Assembly (NCBI RefSeq): GCF_035083965.1
Contig: NC_089732.1
Location: 12,229,424 to 12,293,423 of the forward strand
Length of the DNA: 64,000 nucleotides
Reading direction: 5' to 3'
From: Branchiostoma lanceolatum
Taxonomy: Eukaryota; Chordata; Leptocardii; Amphioxiformes; Branchiostomatidae
Part shown: piece by piece, positions 1-12,400 of the stretch
Numbering within the stretch: position 1 is the stretch's first letter
Layout of the letters: the number at the start of each line of letters is the position of its first letter
Position numbers and translations under genes: made by a program
The notes under the pieces: model-generated
Told to the model about the DNA's origin: nothing
Databases searched by the model: none
Seen by the model: the letters and a program-made list of their open reading frames with translations, nothing else

Positions 1-512
1 TTTGTTGTTGTTGTTTTTTTTTCAAAATACTGCTACAGTGAGAATGCTCACAAATCTAACTCAAAGTAAGCGATCACCTTCTTGAATGTGAATGCATCGG
101 AATTTGGAACGATCATTTCTGCTGTCTAGTTGCGAACTTTTAAAAAGTTCTTTAAAACCTATCCCTCCAAAATCTTGCTAAAGAAACAACATGATACCTT
201 ACTGCCATGTGTGCCGCAGTACACGAAATGTACGAAACAGCAACTAGTACTTGTCCACACATCTACACAACATATGACCTACTAACTCCATACGAAAGTC
301 ACTGAGATATGTCCTAGAATTTAGATGACGATACAATGACGAAGGGAAAAAAGACCTAAACATGGATATAAATTTCACAAACTCAATGGTAGAAAAGAAC
401 CAAGTATACAACATTCGTAAACCCTGACAAAAGGCGTAAGCTGCCGCGTAATATATAAGAAAACAAACGTTATCGAAAAGATTACACAAAGAAGTTAGAA
501 GAATTGTCTTAC

Positions 513-582
513 CTTCAAACAGTCGCTGTACTTGCCATACGATTAATGCAAAAACTACAAACGCGGCTGTCCAACGCAACAT
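513..582 (-). CDS. Possible first coding exon of an unidentified gene running off the left edge
   Basis: On the minus strand an ATG at 582-580 in a fair context (purine at -3) opens 23 codons that read as a short N-terminal signal-anchor (MLRWTAAFVVFALIVWQVQR, then LFE), followed at once by a good splice donor (AAG then GTAAGA, exon ending at 513). A hydrophobic start plus a consensus donor is what a first exon of a secreted or membrane protein looks like. The longer open frame around it (702 to 244) depends on a TTG start and runs through the donor, so I do not take it as the gene. No second exon is visible in the remaining 500 bases to the left. I do not recognise the protein and the call may be chance. 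Confidence 0.25.
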
Positions 583-2175
583 TTCGTTAAAAAAAAGAGG
601 ACCTTGTAAAATGTACTCTGTCCAGTTTACGTGCCGTCGAAATGCAGAAGGAAAAAAACTTGTCCAACTAGGTCTTCTCGGATGCGAAGCAGCTGACAAC
701 AAGCCGTTCTAAATCCTCTCGTTGTCGGTACAGCTTTCTGGATAGAAACTTGTCAGACATGTCACAGAGATGTCCATCAAACTTTCCTGAAGTTCAGAAT
801 ATCCGCTCTCCTTTCTTGTAAATAGATAGAAGAGTTTGTCGCATCGAGCGAAGACGCAATGTCGCTGCACAGAGAGAAGTGACCGACTTGTTTGTCATGT
901 GCGTAACCAAATTAGGGTAAGGAGGAAAATTGCTGGATAAGGCGTGGCTTGGTATTTGCCGCGGGCGACATTTTAATGATTTATTGAAAAAGACTGGTTC
1001 GACGTCTCCATTGTTTTCGATCGAGCCAGTCTTCGTTGCTATGGTGTTAAAACAAATCCAGGACGTTTTTTGTGCTTGGCAATTGAAAAGTGTTCAGGAA
1101 AAAGAGAAATCACGAAAAGAAGAACAAGAAGAAACCGATTGCACGTGCTCTGCAAAGTTTGTTTATGCGTTGCTATAGATACACAACGGATCCTGGGCAT
1201 CATTTTTAGACAAGACTACATTGACACAACGTTTTGAATGACATTAACATTAAAAATTTGAAGACGCATTTTTTTTCCTTTTTTTTGCGTTTGTAATAAA
1301 AAAATATAGATGTAGATCCACTCATTCTTCTTTCATTTTTATAGACTTTTGAATGTCCAAGTGACACTGACATGACTGCCCTACAGAACGAATGGCTCTA
1401 TCGTAATTATTTGACACCTCGCTAGGCTGACTTATCATTAGGATCTAAGTGGTCTACCTATATAATAACCCGTCATCTTTTCCGAGGTGCCATGTACTAG
1501 TATCTTATGTACCGCTCATAGAATCACAATCATTATTGTGCGATAAAACGTCTGGTTATGACGTCATATAACCCATTTACCGCCATTTGCACGGAGAGTG
1601 AAATGTCAAAGGTCAGACAACAAAGAGGGTTGCTACACTGGTTCGGTCACCCCCCCCCTCTCCCACCTTCTTGGAAAAGGAGGTCGCAAATGATAAAGCA
1701 AAACCGGTTGCATGGCTGACTGGGCGCATGCGCAGAAGCAAACATACATGTAGGGACAAGCGTGTATCAGAGTATCAGATTCAGATTCAGATTTATTACA
1801 ATCAACCTTGCATGTTACATCCTTTACATGAAAGTTAACATGAAATATGTTGATAGTTAAATGAAATTGAAGCCATTACATTACATAGTATAAAAATCAC
1901 GCATATCACAAGCGAACACATGGTTAAAACACTTCAAACAGATCATCAATATGTTGTTACATATTAATGTGTATCATCTGTCATAATACTTAAGATATAG
2001 AGAAAAGCACAAAAGTTACACCCGAATTATTTGAACTAGTAGATAAGGTGTTACATTTTACAAAGAGTATAAAAAAAATTATGTCACGCTATATAATGTT
2101 CTTTTATCCAACTTCCAAGTAGATGTAACGAGGCAAATCCATGCATGGGAAAGTGCATGCTAGAAATAGTACTTA
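583..2175. other. Gene-poor stretch
   Basis: No recognisable gene. A short ATG frame at 1041-1178 (plus) encodes 45 residues with a charged, probably helical run rich in K and E and is followed by an AATAAA near 1295, but its codons match nothing I know. Its upstream extension to 930 uses a TTG start. The rest is AT-rich single-copy-looking DNA with a C-run near 1650 and a short attcag repeat near 1775-1795. Confidence 0.4.
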
Positions 2176-2647
2176 GACCACAGCATGTAAATCTTATGGA
2201 TGACATCAGCGTGCTCATTAATTTTCGCCTGATTTTTTAAGAAACGTACAAGAAATTTTGTTCCCTCCAGAGACGGTTAACATGACAAGAAAGTACAAAA
2301 AAGGGGAAATATGTCGTGTGGTAGCCTTGAATGTAGTTATAGAAGTAAAACTAGTTCGGTAGTTGTAGAAGTGACACTAGTATGGTAGGCTTGAGTGTAG
2401 TTGCCAACTTGGTAAGTGCCACCAGTCTACCAAACTAATGTCACTTTGTTCACTTCTTGAACACAGGAATAAAAGACTTGTTGACTCACAGTGATGCCAT
2501 AATTTGTTGCTTCAATTCTTGTTACAACGTTTATGTTTTGAAATTTTAGACATCTTCTTTATTTTACACATCTTATGTTTTTCGCCCTCTCGTGTCAAAT
2601 TTGGAATCTGCAGAGGATGTCATCCGTAAATTTTACTTGCCGTGGCC
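2176..2647. mobile_element. Harbinger-like non-autonomous element, copy 1
   Basis: The ends are inverted repeats of about 32 bp (left begins GACCACAGCATGTAAATC, right ends TTTACTTGCCGTGGCC) and are flanked on both sides by the trinucleotide TTA (2173-2175 and 2648-2650). A second copy with the same termini is at 34116-35470 and is flanked by TAA. TTA/TAA three-base duplications are the hallmark of the PIF/Harbinger superfamily, so that assignment is an inference from the target sites. No transposase frame is visible, so this is a non-autonomous copy. Confidence 0.6.
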
Positions 2648-2650
2648 TTA

Positions 2651-5600
2651 GATATTGCAAAAATATGCGTGAAACACTGAGACTGAGTCAGTTCCTTACA
2701 TCTGCTTGGAGATCAACATTTCCTGTCTCTTTGCTCCAATTTTCTCGTCTAAATCTGGACTTGGTGATAAAATAACGCTGGAAAACAGACATTACAATGC
2801 AGGTGTTACATTTCACACATATATCACTACGATAATTGACTTGCTACAGGCATAACAGATGGTAATTTGGAGGCATCAATTACTGTGGCCGTCTAATTGT
2901 TTTCTTGCATAGTAATAGGCCTTCTTGGAAAGACCCAGTGCACCGCTGAAATGATAGCCTTCGGGTGTGTTACCTTTCCGTTTGAAAGTGCTGCTTCTTG
3001 TTCCTGTATTTCATTCTGTACATTGGCAAAAGCTGGCCGTGAATAAGCCAGCTTTATGTATTCATTTTTTTGGTCTCAAAAGAGAACAAGAAATCAGTTC
3101 TGCTCAGTCCATACTCTGTGAGGTGACACAAATTGAATAGCCATGATTAAAAGTATCGGTGTTTTCAACCCAGGCTTGACTTGTTTGAAAAAAAAAAATG
3201 TCGGGAACTGTTACTGAATAGAACCTGTTGTCATCAAATACAAAAGTGCTGCGAATGTAGCTCTTAGTTTGTTATCAATGGTTTTACTTTAGTTGTCGGT
3301 GTCTCAAATTCACATCATGATATGCAGCTGACATAAGGCTAGTGTTCTATTTAACGTGAGTCATAGTCTGGTTTCCTTTCGGCATGGAAATGGGTTATAT
3401 GCTCACAGAATTACCGTCTCGCAGATTTCCACCTCTTGAACCCATCCACACACACCCTCCCCTCCACACGCCCCCCCCCCCCTCCACACCCCTCAAAAAC
3501 CACCTGTCAAAGGCGATACCATTTCGTGGAGGTGTACAATCTATTTTTTTTTTACGTTTGTCAGAAAATAATTGAAAATGAAAAATTGTTACTTTATAGA
3601 TAGTACTGCATGTACTCAGAGCCTACGGCTTCCTTTTGTTAGTATTCTACAGCAGTCCTGGCAACATTATACATTTATTGTTGTTGTTCAGACAACTTGG
3701 ACTTGCTGAGGTCAGTCTACGGGAATGTGCAGTTCCTCTCAACTTCTCTAGGTGGCAGCCTTGCATAGAGCAGAGTTCAAAGGCAGATCACACCAAGGCC
3801 GTTGATATAATTAAACATTCCCTTTCGTTTGCAGAGATAAACGAAATTAGACAGACACTATGATATTACGGGCTATCACGTACATACTGTGAATCTTGTG
3901 TCTGACATTCTATTCAAAATTAATACTTTTCGGTTCATACCTCAAACAAAAATGTGTTTTGTCTATTTGTGAAATATAGGATGAAAATTATTCAAATGAT
4001 TTTGAGCAAGTGAAAAGAAAGACGAATAACTTTGGGCGCTTATCACTATAATGTGAGAAATCTATGATGTACTGACGTTCATACAGAATAGACAGAAACT
4101 ATGAACATGGGAAATTTATGAAAGGTCTAGAAGTCAGCCAACAAAGTCTGCCAACGACGCCACTATTTGCACTGAGATTAACTAGTACGCTAGTGATTTT
4201 GGCGTTCAAAAAATGTCTCTTCAAAACAGGATCTAGGCAACCTGACAAGGGTAACAGAAGTTTATTGACACAACCAATGTCAAGTGCATCTGTCCTAGCT
4301 GACCTTCACTATACATGGCTGTACACGCCATGACGTCCTCCTTGGTATTTAGCGTGGTCTATTCTAAGTGTTGTTTCTTGCCCCTCGGTGCTTACCCAGG
4401 GCTCATGGTGCTCACGAGGTGGGGAAGGTTTTCCCTTATGGTCTCATGCCCGAATTAGTCCGCGTGTAGATGCCCAAAGAGTGCGGGCTAAAAGATTATT
4501 TGGGCCCCAAAGTCAGGTGTTTAAGTCGGTGATAATTTTCCTTTGATCGATCCCACCTGATATAATAAGCATTTGAGATGAAAGCTTGTTCATCTCTGAC
4601 AGGATAAGGCAGGAAAGTTTCGGCATCCAAGCGATTGTCGGACGTACATGCTATTTTGACCTGAGTACTGCAATCGGGCTCTCTCGGTACCAGAAAGCCT
4701 CTTGCGGCTGGCAGGTAACGGCAGTTTTCAATGCCATTACAGATCGCTTCCTAGGTTATATTTTGGTGTCAATTTTTTCATTGTCTAAAGATCGTGTGTG
4801 CTTGCAATAGAAAGTAAAACATCTCCGGTAACTCTGTGTTTTTATTGGAATTACGGCCATTAAAGGTTCGTGTTTTAGCGTTATTCCCTATGGGATGGTC
4901 TAACTGGCGTGTGAGACCTTATGGACCGTATGTACACACAAGCGGAGGGTTTTCAGTCGCGTGAGGAACCACAGTTCAACCAGGGTTGTCTTTGCGTTTA
5001 CATGCTGTCAGACACACACATACGGACCGCCGCATAGTAGAGAGGTTACTAGAATTTCACTACGCTGAAACATACGCTTGGGTTCTCGCAAACAAGCCGT
5101 CCGAAGACTCCAGTGCTAAGGTGCGTCTCCTTGTGTCACAATGGTCTGTCTCTGTTCTTATTAAGATGTCTGTAATCAATTTCAATGTCATTTTTAAATG
5201 TCAGCTTGCCGCTGTGTGGTGTGCTATTCATTTTAATCATGGAGTTTTTAAAGCAGCCTTAAGGAGGTTAAAATAGACCTTCTTGCTTAAACCGTCATGC
5301 TTCACTTGTCTTGTGCGCACCGATACTAGCTAGGGACGCATAAAAAGTGCACCATTTAAGATAAGGATAGAGTATATATAGGGTGTTTAATTTTATTCAC
5401 GTATGCAAGGAACATTTCACGACGATTTTTGCAAAGCCACGATCCGTATGTTTAGTCCTCATTTAGTACAAATCACTGTAAATGCCTATTTTTATTCAAC
5501 AAAGAAAACATTGTTATAGGGCACAAAATAATTCCACAAATTCAACATACATAGCAGTCTCAAGACAAAAGAGATTAAACTGGAAAAAGATTGTAACAAC

Positions 5601-5800
5601 TATAGAGATCAGTCCAAATTTTACACTGAAGATTACAAAAGCCAAATCGCTGATTGTCTGATAAGTCCTAAGTGTTGTTCACACATTTTACACAAAAGAC
5701 GCCGACCACCATGTGACATTTGTCTCGTGACCTATCTGTATACATAATTAGACTCCCCGGGAGCTTCTTTTTAAAACACAGGCATTGTCTGACCGAAACA
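2651..5800. other. Gene-poor stretch
   Basis: No gene recognised. It contains a C-rich tract near 3450-3500 and, from about 5700, the first unit of an imperfect local duplication (compare 5717-5807 with 5985-6100, which share the run cattgtctgaccgaa). The ORFs here are short, start with non-ATG codons or lack family features. Confidence 0.4.
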
Positions 5801-5801
5801 G

Positions 5802-5980
5802 TACCAGGTAATCGTTTTAATTTTAAAGCCGTACGAAAAAAGACATGTTTTCGATGCACGCACACTGCAAGAAATTGAATGAAAATTAAACCTTCCGAAG
5901 TCAATATGGAGGAAGATTTATGTTTTATATAGGCTCTGACAAAAGCTGGAGATGATTAGATTTCGGGCCTCCTGATGGCT
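5802..5980 (+). repeat. Local direct duplication, unit 1
   Basis: About 175 bp are repeated with scattered changes at 7175-7352, in direct orientation. Shared landmarks are AAAGCCGTACGAAAAAA, TGCAAGAAATTGAATGAAAA and a block around GCTGGAGATGATTAGATTTC. One unit is upstream of the transporter gene and the other is in its first intron, so the duplication straddles exon 1. Confidence 0.75.
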
Positions 5981-6165
5981 TGTGACAGTTGTCTTCTGAC
6001 CTTTCATTCAACCTATTTGTATACCCAATAAGGCTCCACGGGAGGTTCTGTTTAAAACACCGACATTGTCTGACCGAATTAAACAGTACCAAACTCGGGA
6101 TTTGCTGAACGTTAACGTTGTCTTGTAACGTTACATGCCACCGGTCTGTATTCTTTTTGCTCGAT

Positions 6166-6362
6166 TCAAGGGGTGCCTAGTGAGTATTCATACAAATTTT
6201 ATGGAATTAGTATAAATATAATACATACAATTCTTGCTGTTGGTAAAACTTATATGAATTCCGTAAAATTCGTATGTTTCTTTGTAATGGATCGTAAGAA
6301 TTTTTTTTCATACCGTAAAACTGGTCCAAGTTTTGATTCGTATGAATACTTAGGCACCCCTG
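6166..6362. mobile_element. Short foldback element just upstream of the transporter start codon
   Basis: Inverted ends of about 27 bp: AGGGGTGCCTAGTGAGTATT at the left and a matching arm ending AATACTTAGGCACCCCTGG at the right. The interior is AT-rich and itself partly palindromic (repeated attcatacRaattt motifs). The CAGGGGTGCC-type terminus resembles hAT elements, but I find no clear 8-bp duplication. It ends only 88 bp before the ATG at 6450. Confidence 0.6.
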
Positions 6363-6449
6363 GTGTTACCAAAACAGAAACAGTCCCAAACTCAAACCAT
6401 TTGTCTAGTCAATGTTCTGAACTCTTTTTGCTCGATTCTCTCCTCAGAC

Positions 6450-9400
6450 ATGACGGAGCTTAGAACAGTCGATGAGGTACCGTCAGGCCCTTCTTCTGGA
6501 TATAATTCAGACGACGACACTGAAAGAACCCCGCTCATTGGTTCAAACAACGACTCCGCAACCACCAACGACAGGAAACCCCCTTTCGTGCCCATCATAG
6601 GGATATTTTCTATAGAAGTCTGTGAGAGAGTGGCCTACTACGCTACCGTGGCTAATCTTGTGTTATTCTGTACGCGAGATCTGGATTATACAAGTACGGA
6701 GGCAGTAACACTGAGTCTGTTGTTCACCGGGCTGGGATGCACCGTTCCACCGCTAGGCGGCGTGCTCGCCGATAGCCTCATCGGGAAGTACCGAGCGATC
6801 TGTGTCACCGCATTCCTGCACTTTGTAGGTGAGTATCTGTGAACATTTCGTCAGCCGGACTAGGTATGTTCTGTAACAGTGGGGTCCAAGCGCCTCCAAC
6901 TGACCAGTCTATAAACTGGTCTAGACCTTTTAGCCTAGTGGTTAAGGCGTGCGTGCCTGTGATCTGCCATGTCTGCACGGTTTCGTCGCGGGTTCGAATC
7001 CCGGGGGCCAGGAGACTGTTCTACTCGGCGCTTCTTTGTTCCAGTACATATCCATGAGTGTTCTAACCTACCGATCGCGCAAGTCTCTTGTAAACTTCAA
7101 CTTGTAAATGTGCGCATGCGCAACTGTTTGCCCTCCCTTTCACGTTGTGATGAAATTCAAATAAACCAATTTTGTAACCAGGTAAGTTTTAATTTCAAAG
7201 CCGTACGAAAAAAAGACACGTTTTTGATGCACACACACTGCAAGAAATTGAATGAAAATGGAACCTACCGAAGTCAATATGAAGGGAGTTTTATGTTTTA
7301 TATAGGCTGTGGCAAAAGCTGGAGATGATTAGATTTCGGGCCTCCTGGTAGCTTTCCTATGAACTGCAGCTGAACTTCCGGTTTTGATATCTCGTTTAAT
7401 CTCTTTTCCATCAGGTATGGCTTGCATGGTCGCTGTCGCCTTCCCGTTCGAATCTTACTTCGGGCCGGAAAACTCCCCGAGTAAAGAAACGTTGGACTCC
7501 ATTTTCCCTGTCGCACTCGTCGTCGTCGCCATAGCAACCGGTGGGATCAAAGCCAACGTCTCTCCATTCGCAGCACAACAGGCGCAAGGGATGATGGGAG
7601 CACAGACGGAACGATCTTTTTTCAATTGGTGAGTCCGAAAATTTGATTATCAAATTATTGTTCGCTGTTTGTAGCTTCAATGGTCAGCGTTACCGGAACT
7701 GTTAGGAAGTTATTAATCAAAGAAAGTAGCTTGAATTTACATATTGAGTGCAGCGTTGATTATGCTATTTTGTATTTTGAACTTCAGAATTCCACCTAAA
7801 ACCGGTTTTCAATGAAATGCGGGATTTTAGGAAAAGCAGGAAGGTATCTTGCATTTACTGTACAATCACCAGGGATTTGTAGGTCTTGGTCAATCATTTA
7901 ACGAAATGTAAAGCAGTAAATAGCAAGTATTTAAAGCCAGATAATTCATCCATCGTCATTTTCCAACGGTAATACGTTTGGTTGACGATTTCACTTGCCA
8001 ACGCAACAACTGTTTGTCCTGAACGCAACACAATGCAACGAAACAAATCACAACAAAACGCAGTGCAGTTCCTCAATGTCAAGGTTGCTAGGGCTGACCA
8101 ACACCAACAATAACAACAGACACAATATTACAGATTATCATCAAACTCCACTGAAAACTGAATACTATGATCTATTTTTGTCTTGTTTTCACATTTTCGG
8201 ACAGGTATTTCTGGTTTCTGAATGTGGGGACGTTTTTCTCCATTGCTGTCCTTTCCTACATCGAACAGGACATCGCCTTCTGGATAGGGTTTCTAGTTCC
8301 CACAATCCTCATGTTCTGCGCATGCGCCAACCTGATGCTCATGGGATGCTTAGGCAAAGTTTACAAAGACTCGCCAAACGGTAAGTTCTATTTAACCTTG
8401 GTGACCGTAAGCCTATTTTGCATGTAGTGAGCATGACACCATTGGAAGTTGGTTGAAATTTCAAACTACTTGATAATCTTTTTTTTCAGTGGCTTAACAT
8501 ATGATATTTAATGATATTTCAATAATTACCTTCAACTTTACCCGGTGTCTATAACTTCTCCAAATCGCATATACGAATGTACTACTAGATCTTTATTGTA
8601 GAAATGTAGTTGGACGTATGAAAATGCCTTTTAATTTCTTTAATTAATTTCTTGGTATGGATTTCACCCACCGCTGCCACCAGTGTTGGGGTTTCTTAGT
8701 ATGTATTTGTGACGAACTGACAAAACGACGTGATTGACAGGTGATGGTTGGTCAGCCCGGAGAAGCACAGATCCATACAAGCGGCATGCCTGGCATTGGA
8801 TGATGGAGCAAGGCTAACACAATCAATGTTTCTTTACAGGTAGTGTATTGCTGAAAACTTTCAAGATCCTGTTCTTTTCCGTGGGAAACGTGTGTAAAAG
8901 GAGACATGGTGTGGGGTGTTTGGACTCCGTCAAGCTAGAGAACGGCGGGAGTTTCCCCGCAGAAGACGTGGAAGATGTCAAGATGTTGGGGAAGATCGTG
9001 CCGGTCTTTTTGCTACAGATCATGTACAGAACTGTCTTTTTTCAGGTAAGGAACGTTACAGATTTATGTGGATTTATTTTTTAAGTACGCTTGGTATATA
9101 TCGGTATCTGTGGCCTAGTTACGCTTGGTATATATCGGCATCTGTGGCCTAGTTACGCTTGGTATATATTGGCATCTGTGGCCTAGTTACGCTTGGTATA
9201 TATCGGCATCTGTGGCCTAGTTTAGGACGAGGTTACATTTGCTGTAGGTCGTCGCACGTTTTTGATGTCGTACAATTTTTAAGCAGGCTAGTGACAGAGC
9301 CAACCATTGATAGGGATCCAAGACAGCCTTTTCGGTAACAACACATCTGAATCATGTACGACACAAGCACCACTAACTCACTGTCATTTAGTACATTATG

Positions 9401-12400
9401 CAATCGAACTCCACAGGGTGTCTGCTACTTAACCAGTAACCATGGTGACGGCCGTTTGTTTCAGGTCACTGACCTTATTTGTTTGGAACGGAAGAAGAGG
9501 AAAAACAAGAAGATGAAACGACAAACGTAGCAAAAGCAACCTGTTTCTCTTTCCTGAAGTTAAACATAACATTTCGCACTCTGCAACTTAAAACAAGCTA
9601 GGAACTAAATGTGTTCGTTCTTACGTATTCCCTCTCCTCTATTTTACAGATGCAGACGACCTATTTTCTCCAGGGTGAGAGAATGAAGCTAAACTTCGGT
9701 ACTTTCGAGACGCCCGTGGCCGCCCTGAACCTGTTCTACGTGGTAACGGTCCTGCTGTTTGTGCCCCTGATGGATAGAGTGGTATACCCCGCCATGGACA
9801 GATGTGGGGTCAACCTGCCACTGCTAAAGAGAATAGGTCAGAGTTTTTAGTTCTTAAACCTGTGTTTATTTCGTTGGGTTGTATGGGGACCGCCATCTTG
9901 TATTTGTGACGTCACAGGGTCGCCATCTTGTATTTGTGACGTCTCAGGGTCGTTTTGTATCATTACAGGTTTCCATAGCAAAACTTTGTTGGATCCGTTG
10001 GCATGTGTGGTGGCCGCCATCTTGATTTTGTGACGTCGCAGGGTAGCCATACCATTTCATTGGGAGGGGTGTTTTTTGGGGTTGCTAGCGTTCTCTCTAT
10101 TTTTAACAAATCGGCCCACAACTATCACACACTCAACTCAAATAAAAAGAAAAATTCAATACCAATTCATATTTATAAAAAGACCCCGTAATCGCTAAAT
10201 TAACATAGCAAACCTGAAGTATATGTAGCACAAATACTTAACTCTAGTTATTAGTAGTTTAAGATCTCTATGATAGAGTAAAAGCGCACCTATATATAGG
10301 TATTACTCAACGTTACGTAAAGATGAGTGAATGTGAAAGCTAAAAAATGATAGAGGTGATATGAAAAGACGGACATTCCTTTATGTTTGTTCGCATAACC
10401 CGTAAACCAAGTTTTTTACAGATACTGCAGACGACGTAAGACCCGGCTGATATCACGGTTTGCTTCACTAACACCGAAATGGAGTGGTCCATGTATGTGT
10501 GCAGAGTTATGGGTTCTTTAACGTGCTCAGGGTATGACTCTCCTCAAACACGGAATCTGTGCTTCACACTTGTGAGTACATTTAAGTCCGTGCCGTAACA
10601 AAACAAAACAAAACAAAAACATATTTCGTTGTCGGCAGGATTCGAACCTGCGCGGGCAGAGCCCAATGGATTTCTAATCCATCGCCTTAACCACTCGGCC
10701 ACGACAACTGGATGGAATCAATACTTACTATGAAATCTGGACCATCACAGGTATCGGCATGACCTTAGGGATGGTCTCCGTCGCTTGGGCTGCCATGGTC
10801 GAGACGCTTCGGAAGCACACCCTCATCTCGCCAGGTGGCGCTTTCCAACAGGACGTCGGTGGGGAGACGTTCACGGCCGCTAACATGTGCATTCTGTGGC
10901 AGATCCCTCAGTTCGCACTCGTCGGCTGTGGGGAAGTCTTCGTCATGGCCGCAGGTCAGATTCTTCTCATTTTTTTGTCGAAGATTCTCTAAAAGATCTC
11001 ATTCCGTAACATGTTAAAGATGATATTAGAATTTGCCAAGCTTGATGAGTGATTTCTATCAAGACCATCCATCTAATTCTATAAGAGAATGAAATGCGTC
11101 AAATTCCTAAAAACATGAGGTGAGGAATCGATAAAACAGATGCGCTTTCAATCTAATGTCCATGTGCAATCTTTCACGACCGATTTACTTCCTCGCACTA
11201 TTTTTCTCTACAGGTAGCCAGTTCGCCTATTCCCAGGCTCCGAAGACACTCCGCGGGGTGGTGTTCGGGTGTTTCGCCTTGACTTTCGCATTTGGAAGCT
11301 TCTTCGGTTCCATCTTGGTGGACGTCCTGAACCAGATGACCGCAGGTGCGTTATATGAGCGATAAGTGTATTTTCACTCGCCTGGCTATGACGTCATTAA
11401 TGTCCGCCATGTTGGATGGTGAAAACCGGAAGTTGCCAAGTAAATTGGAACATCTTAATTTTAACTCTGTTGGTAACGTTAGAGGTCATTCTGGATCAAA
11501 TTACAGGTTTGCATAGCAAAACCTTTGTTGGATCCGTAGGCATGTGTGGTGGCCGCCATCTTGAATTGTGACGTCGCAGGGTAGCCATACTATTTTATTG
11601 GGAGGGGTGTTTTTTTGGGTCGCTAGCGTCCTCTCTACTTTTAACAAATCGGCACACAACTATCACATATTCAACTCAAATAAAAATAAAAATTCAATAC
11701 CAATTCATATCTATAAAAAGATCCCGTAATCGCTTAACTAACATAGCAAACTTGAAGTATATGTAGCACAAATACTTAACTCTAGTTGAACTACAATTTC
11801 AATTTATTCAATCATTCATTCTCAAAAAAGATATTTTCACGTATCACCTTAGATATGAAATTAGAACTTATTTCCTGTAGTGTAAAGATATCTTGCATTG
11901 TGGACATTCTAGAGAAAGGAAATAGATTAATAATCTTTTATTCATTCATTCATGGCCCATTCATTTATTCATTCAAGTATATCAGTGGCGTCGTGTGGTG
12001 TAATGGAAAGAACATCCGACTGTCAAACAAGGTGACCCGAGTTCGAACCCGGCCTGCCCCCAGACATGTCTGAACATGCGCCCCGACGTTGTGCCCTTTG
12101 GAAAGGCACTTAACACGACTTTCCTCACTTCACTCAGGTGTAAATGAGTACCTAGCTCATCTAGGGTTAGGGACGTCCCTCGGATAGGACGTTAAATGGA
12201 GGTCCCGTGTTTGGGGAGAGCCACACCCCGCGCACGTAAAAGAACCCACCACACCTTTCGAAAAAGAGTAGGGGCATGCCCCGGTGTGCGATGGTCCAAA
12301 CCTGGGTTGACATCTTGAAAATGTGATAGTTCACCTGTTATGTCAATCCTTCCACAAATGTGGTAAATCTGAATAAATAGATAAATATCGAATGTTTTTC

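Noticed and set aside
244-702. 152-codon minus-strand frame taken as a whole gene
   Set aside because: It begins with TTG and reads straight through a good splice donor at 512; only the short ATG exon 582-513 is kept, at low confidence.
6931-7012. tRNA gene at the box A/B pair in transporter intron 1
   Set aside because: Boxes are present but acceptor and anticodon arms do not pair; it is a SINE head.
9963-10247. Firm assignment of the 285-bp element to Helitrons
   Set aside because: The 3' hairpin and CTAG end fit, but the 5' end is TTACAG rather than TC and the flanking A/T rule does not hold in all four copies.
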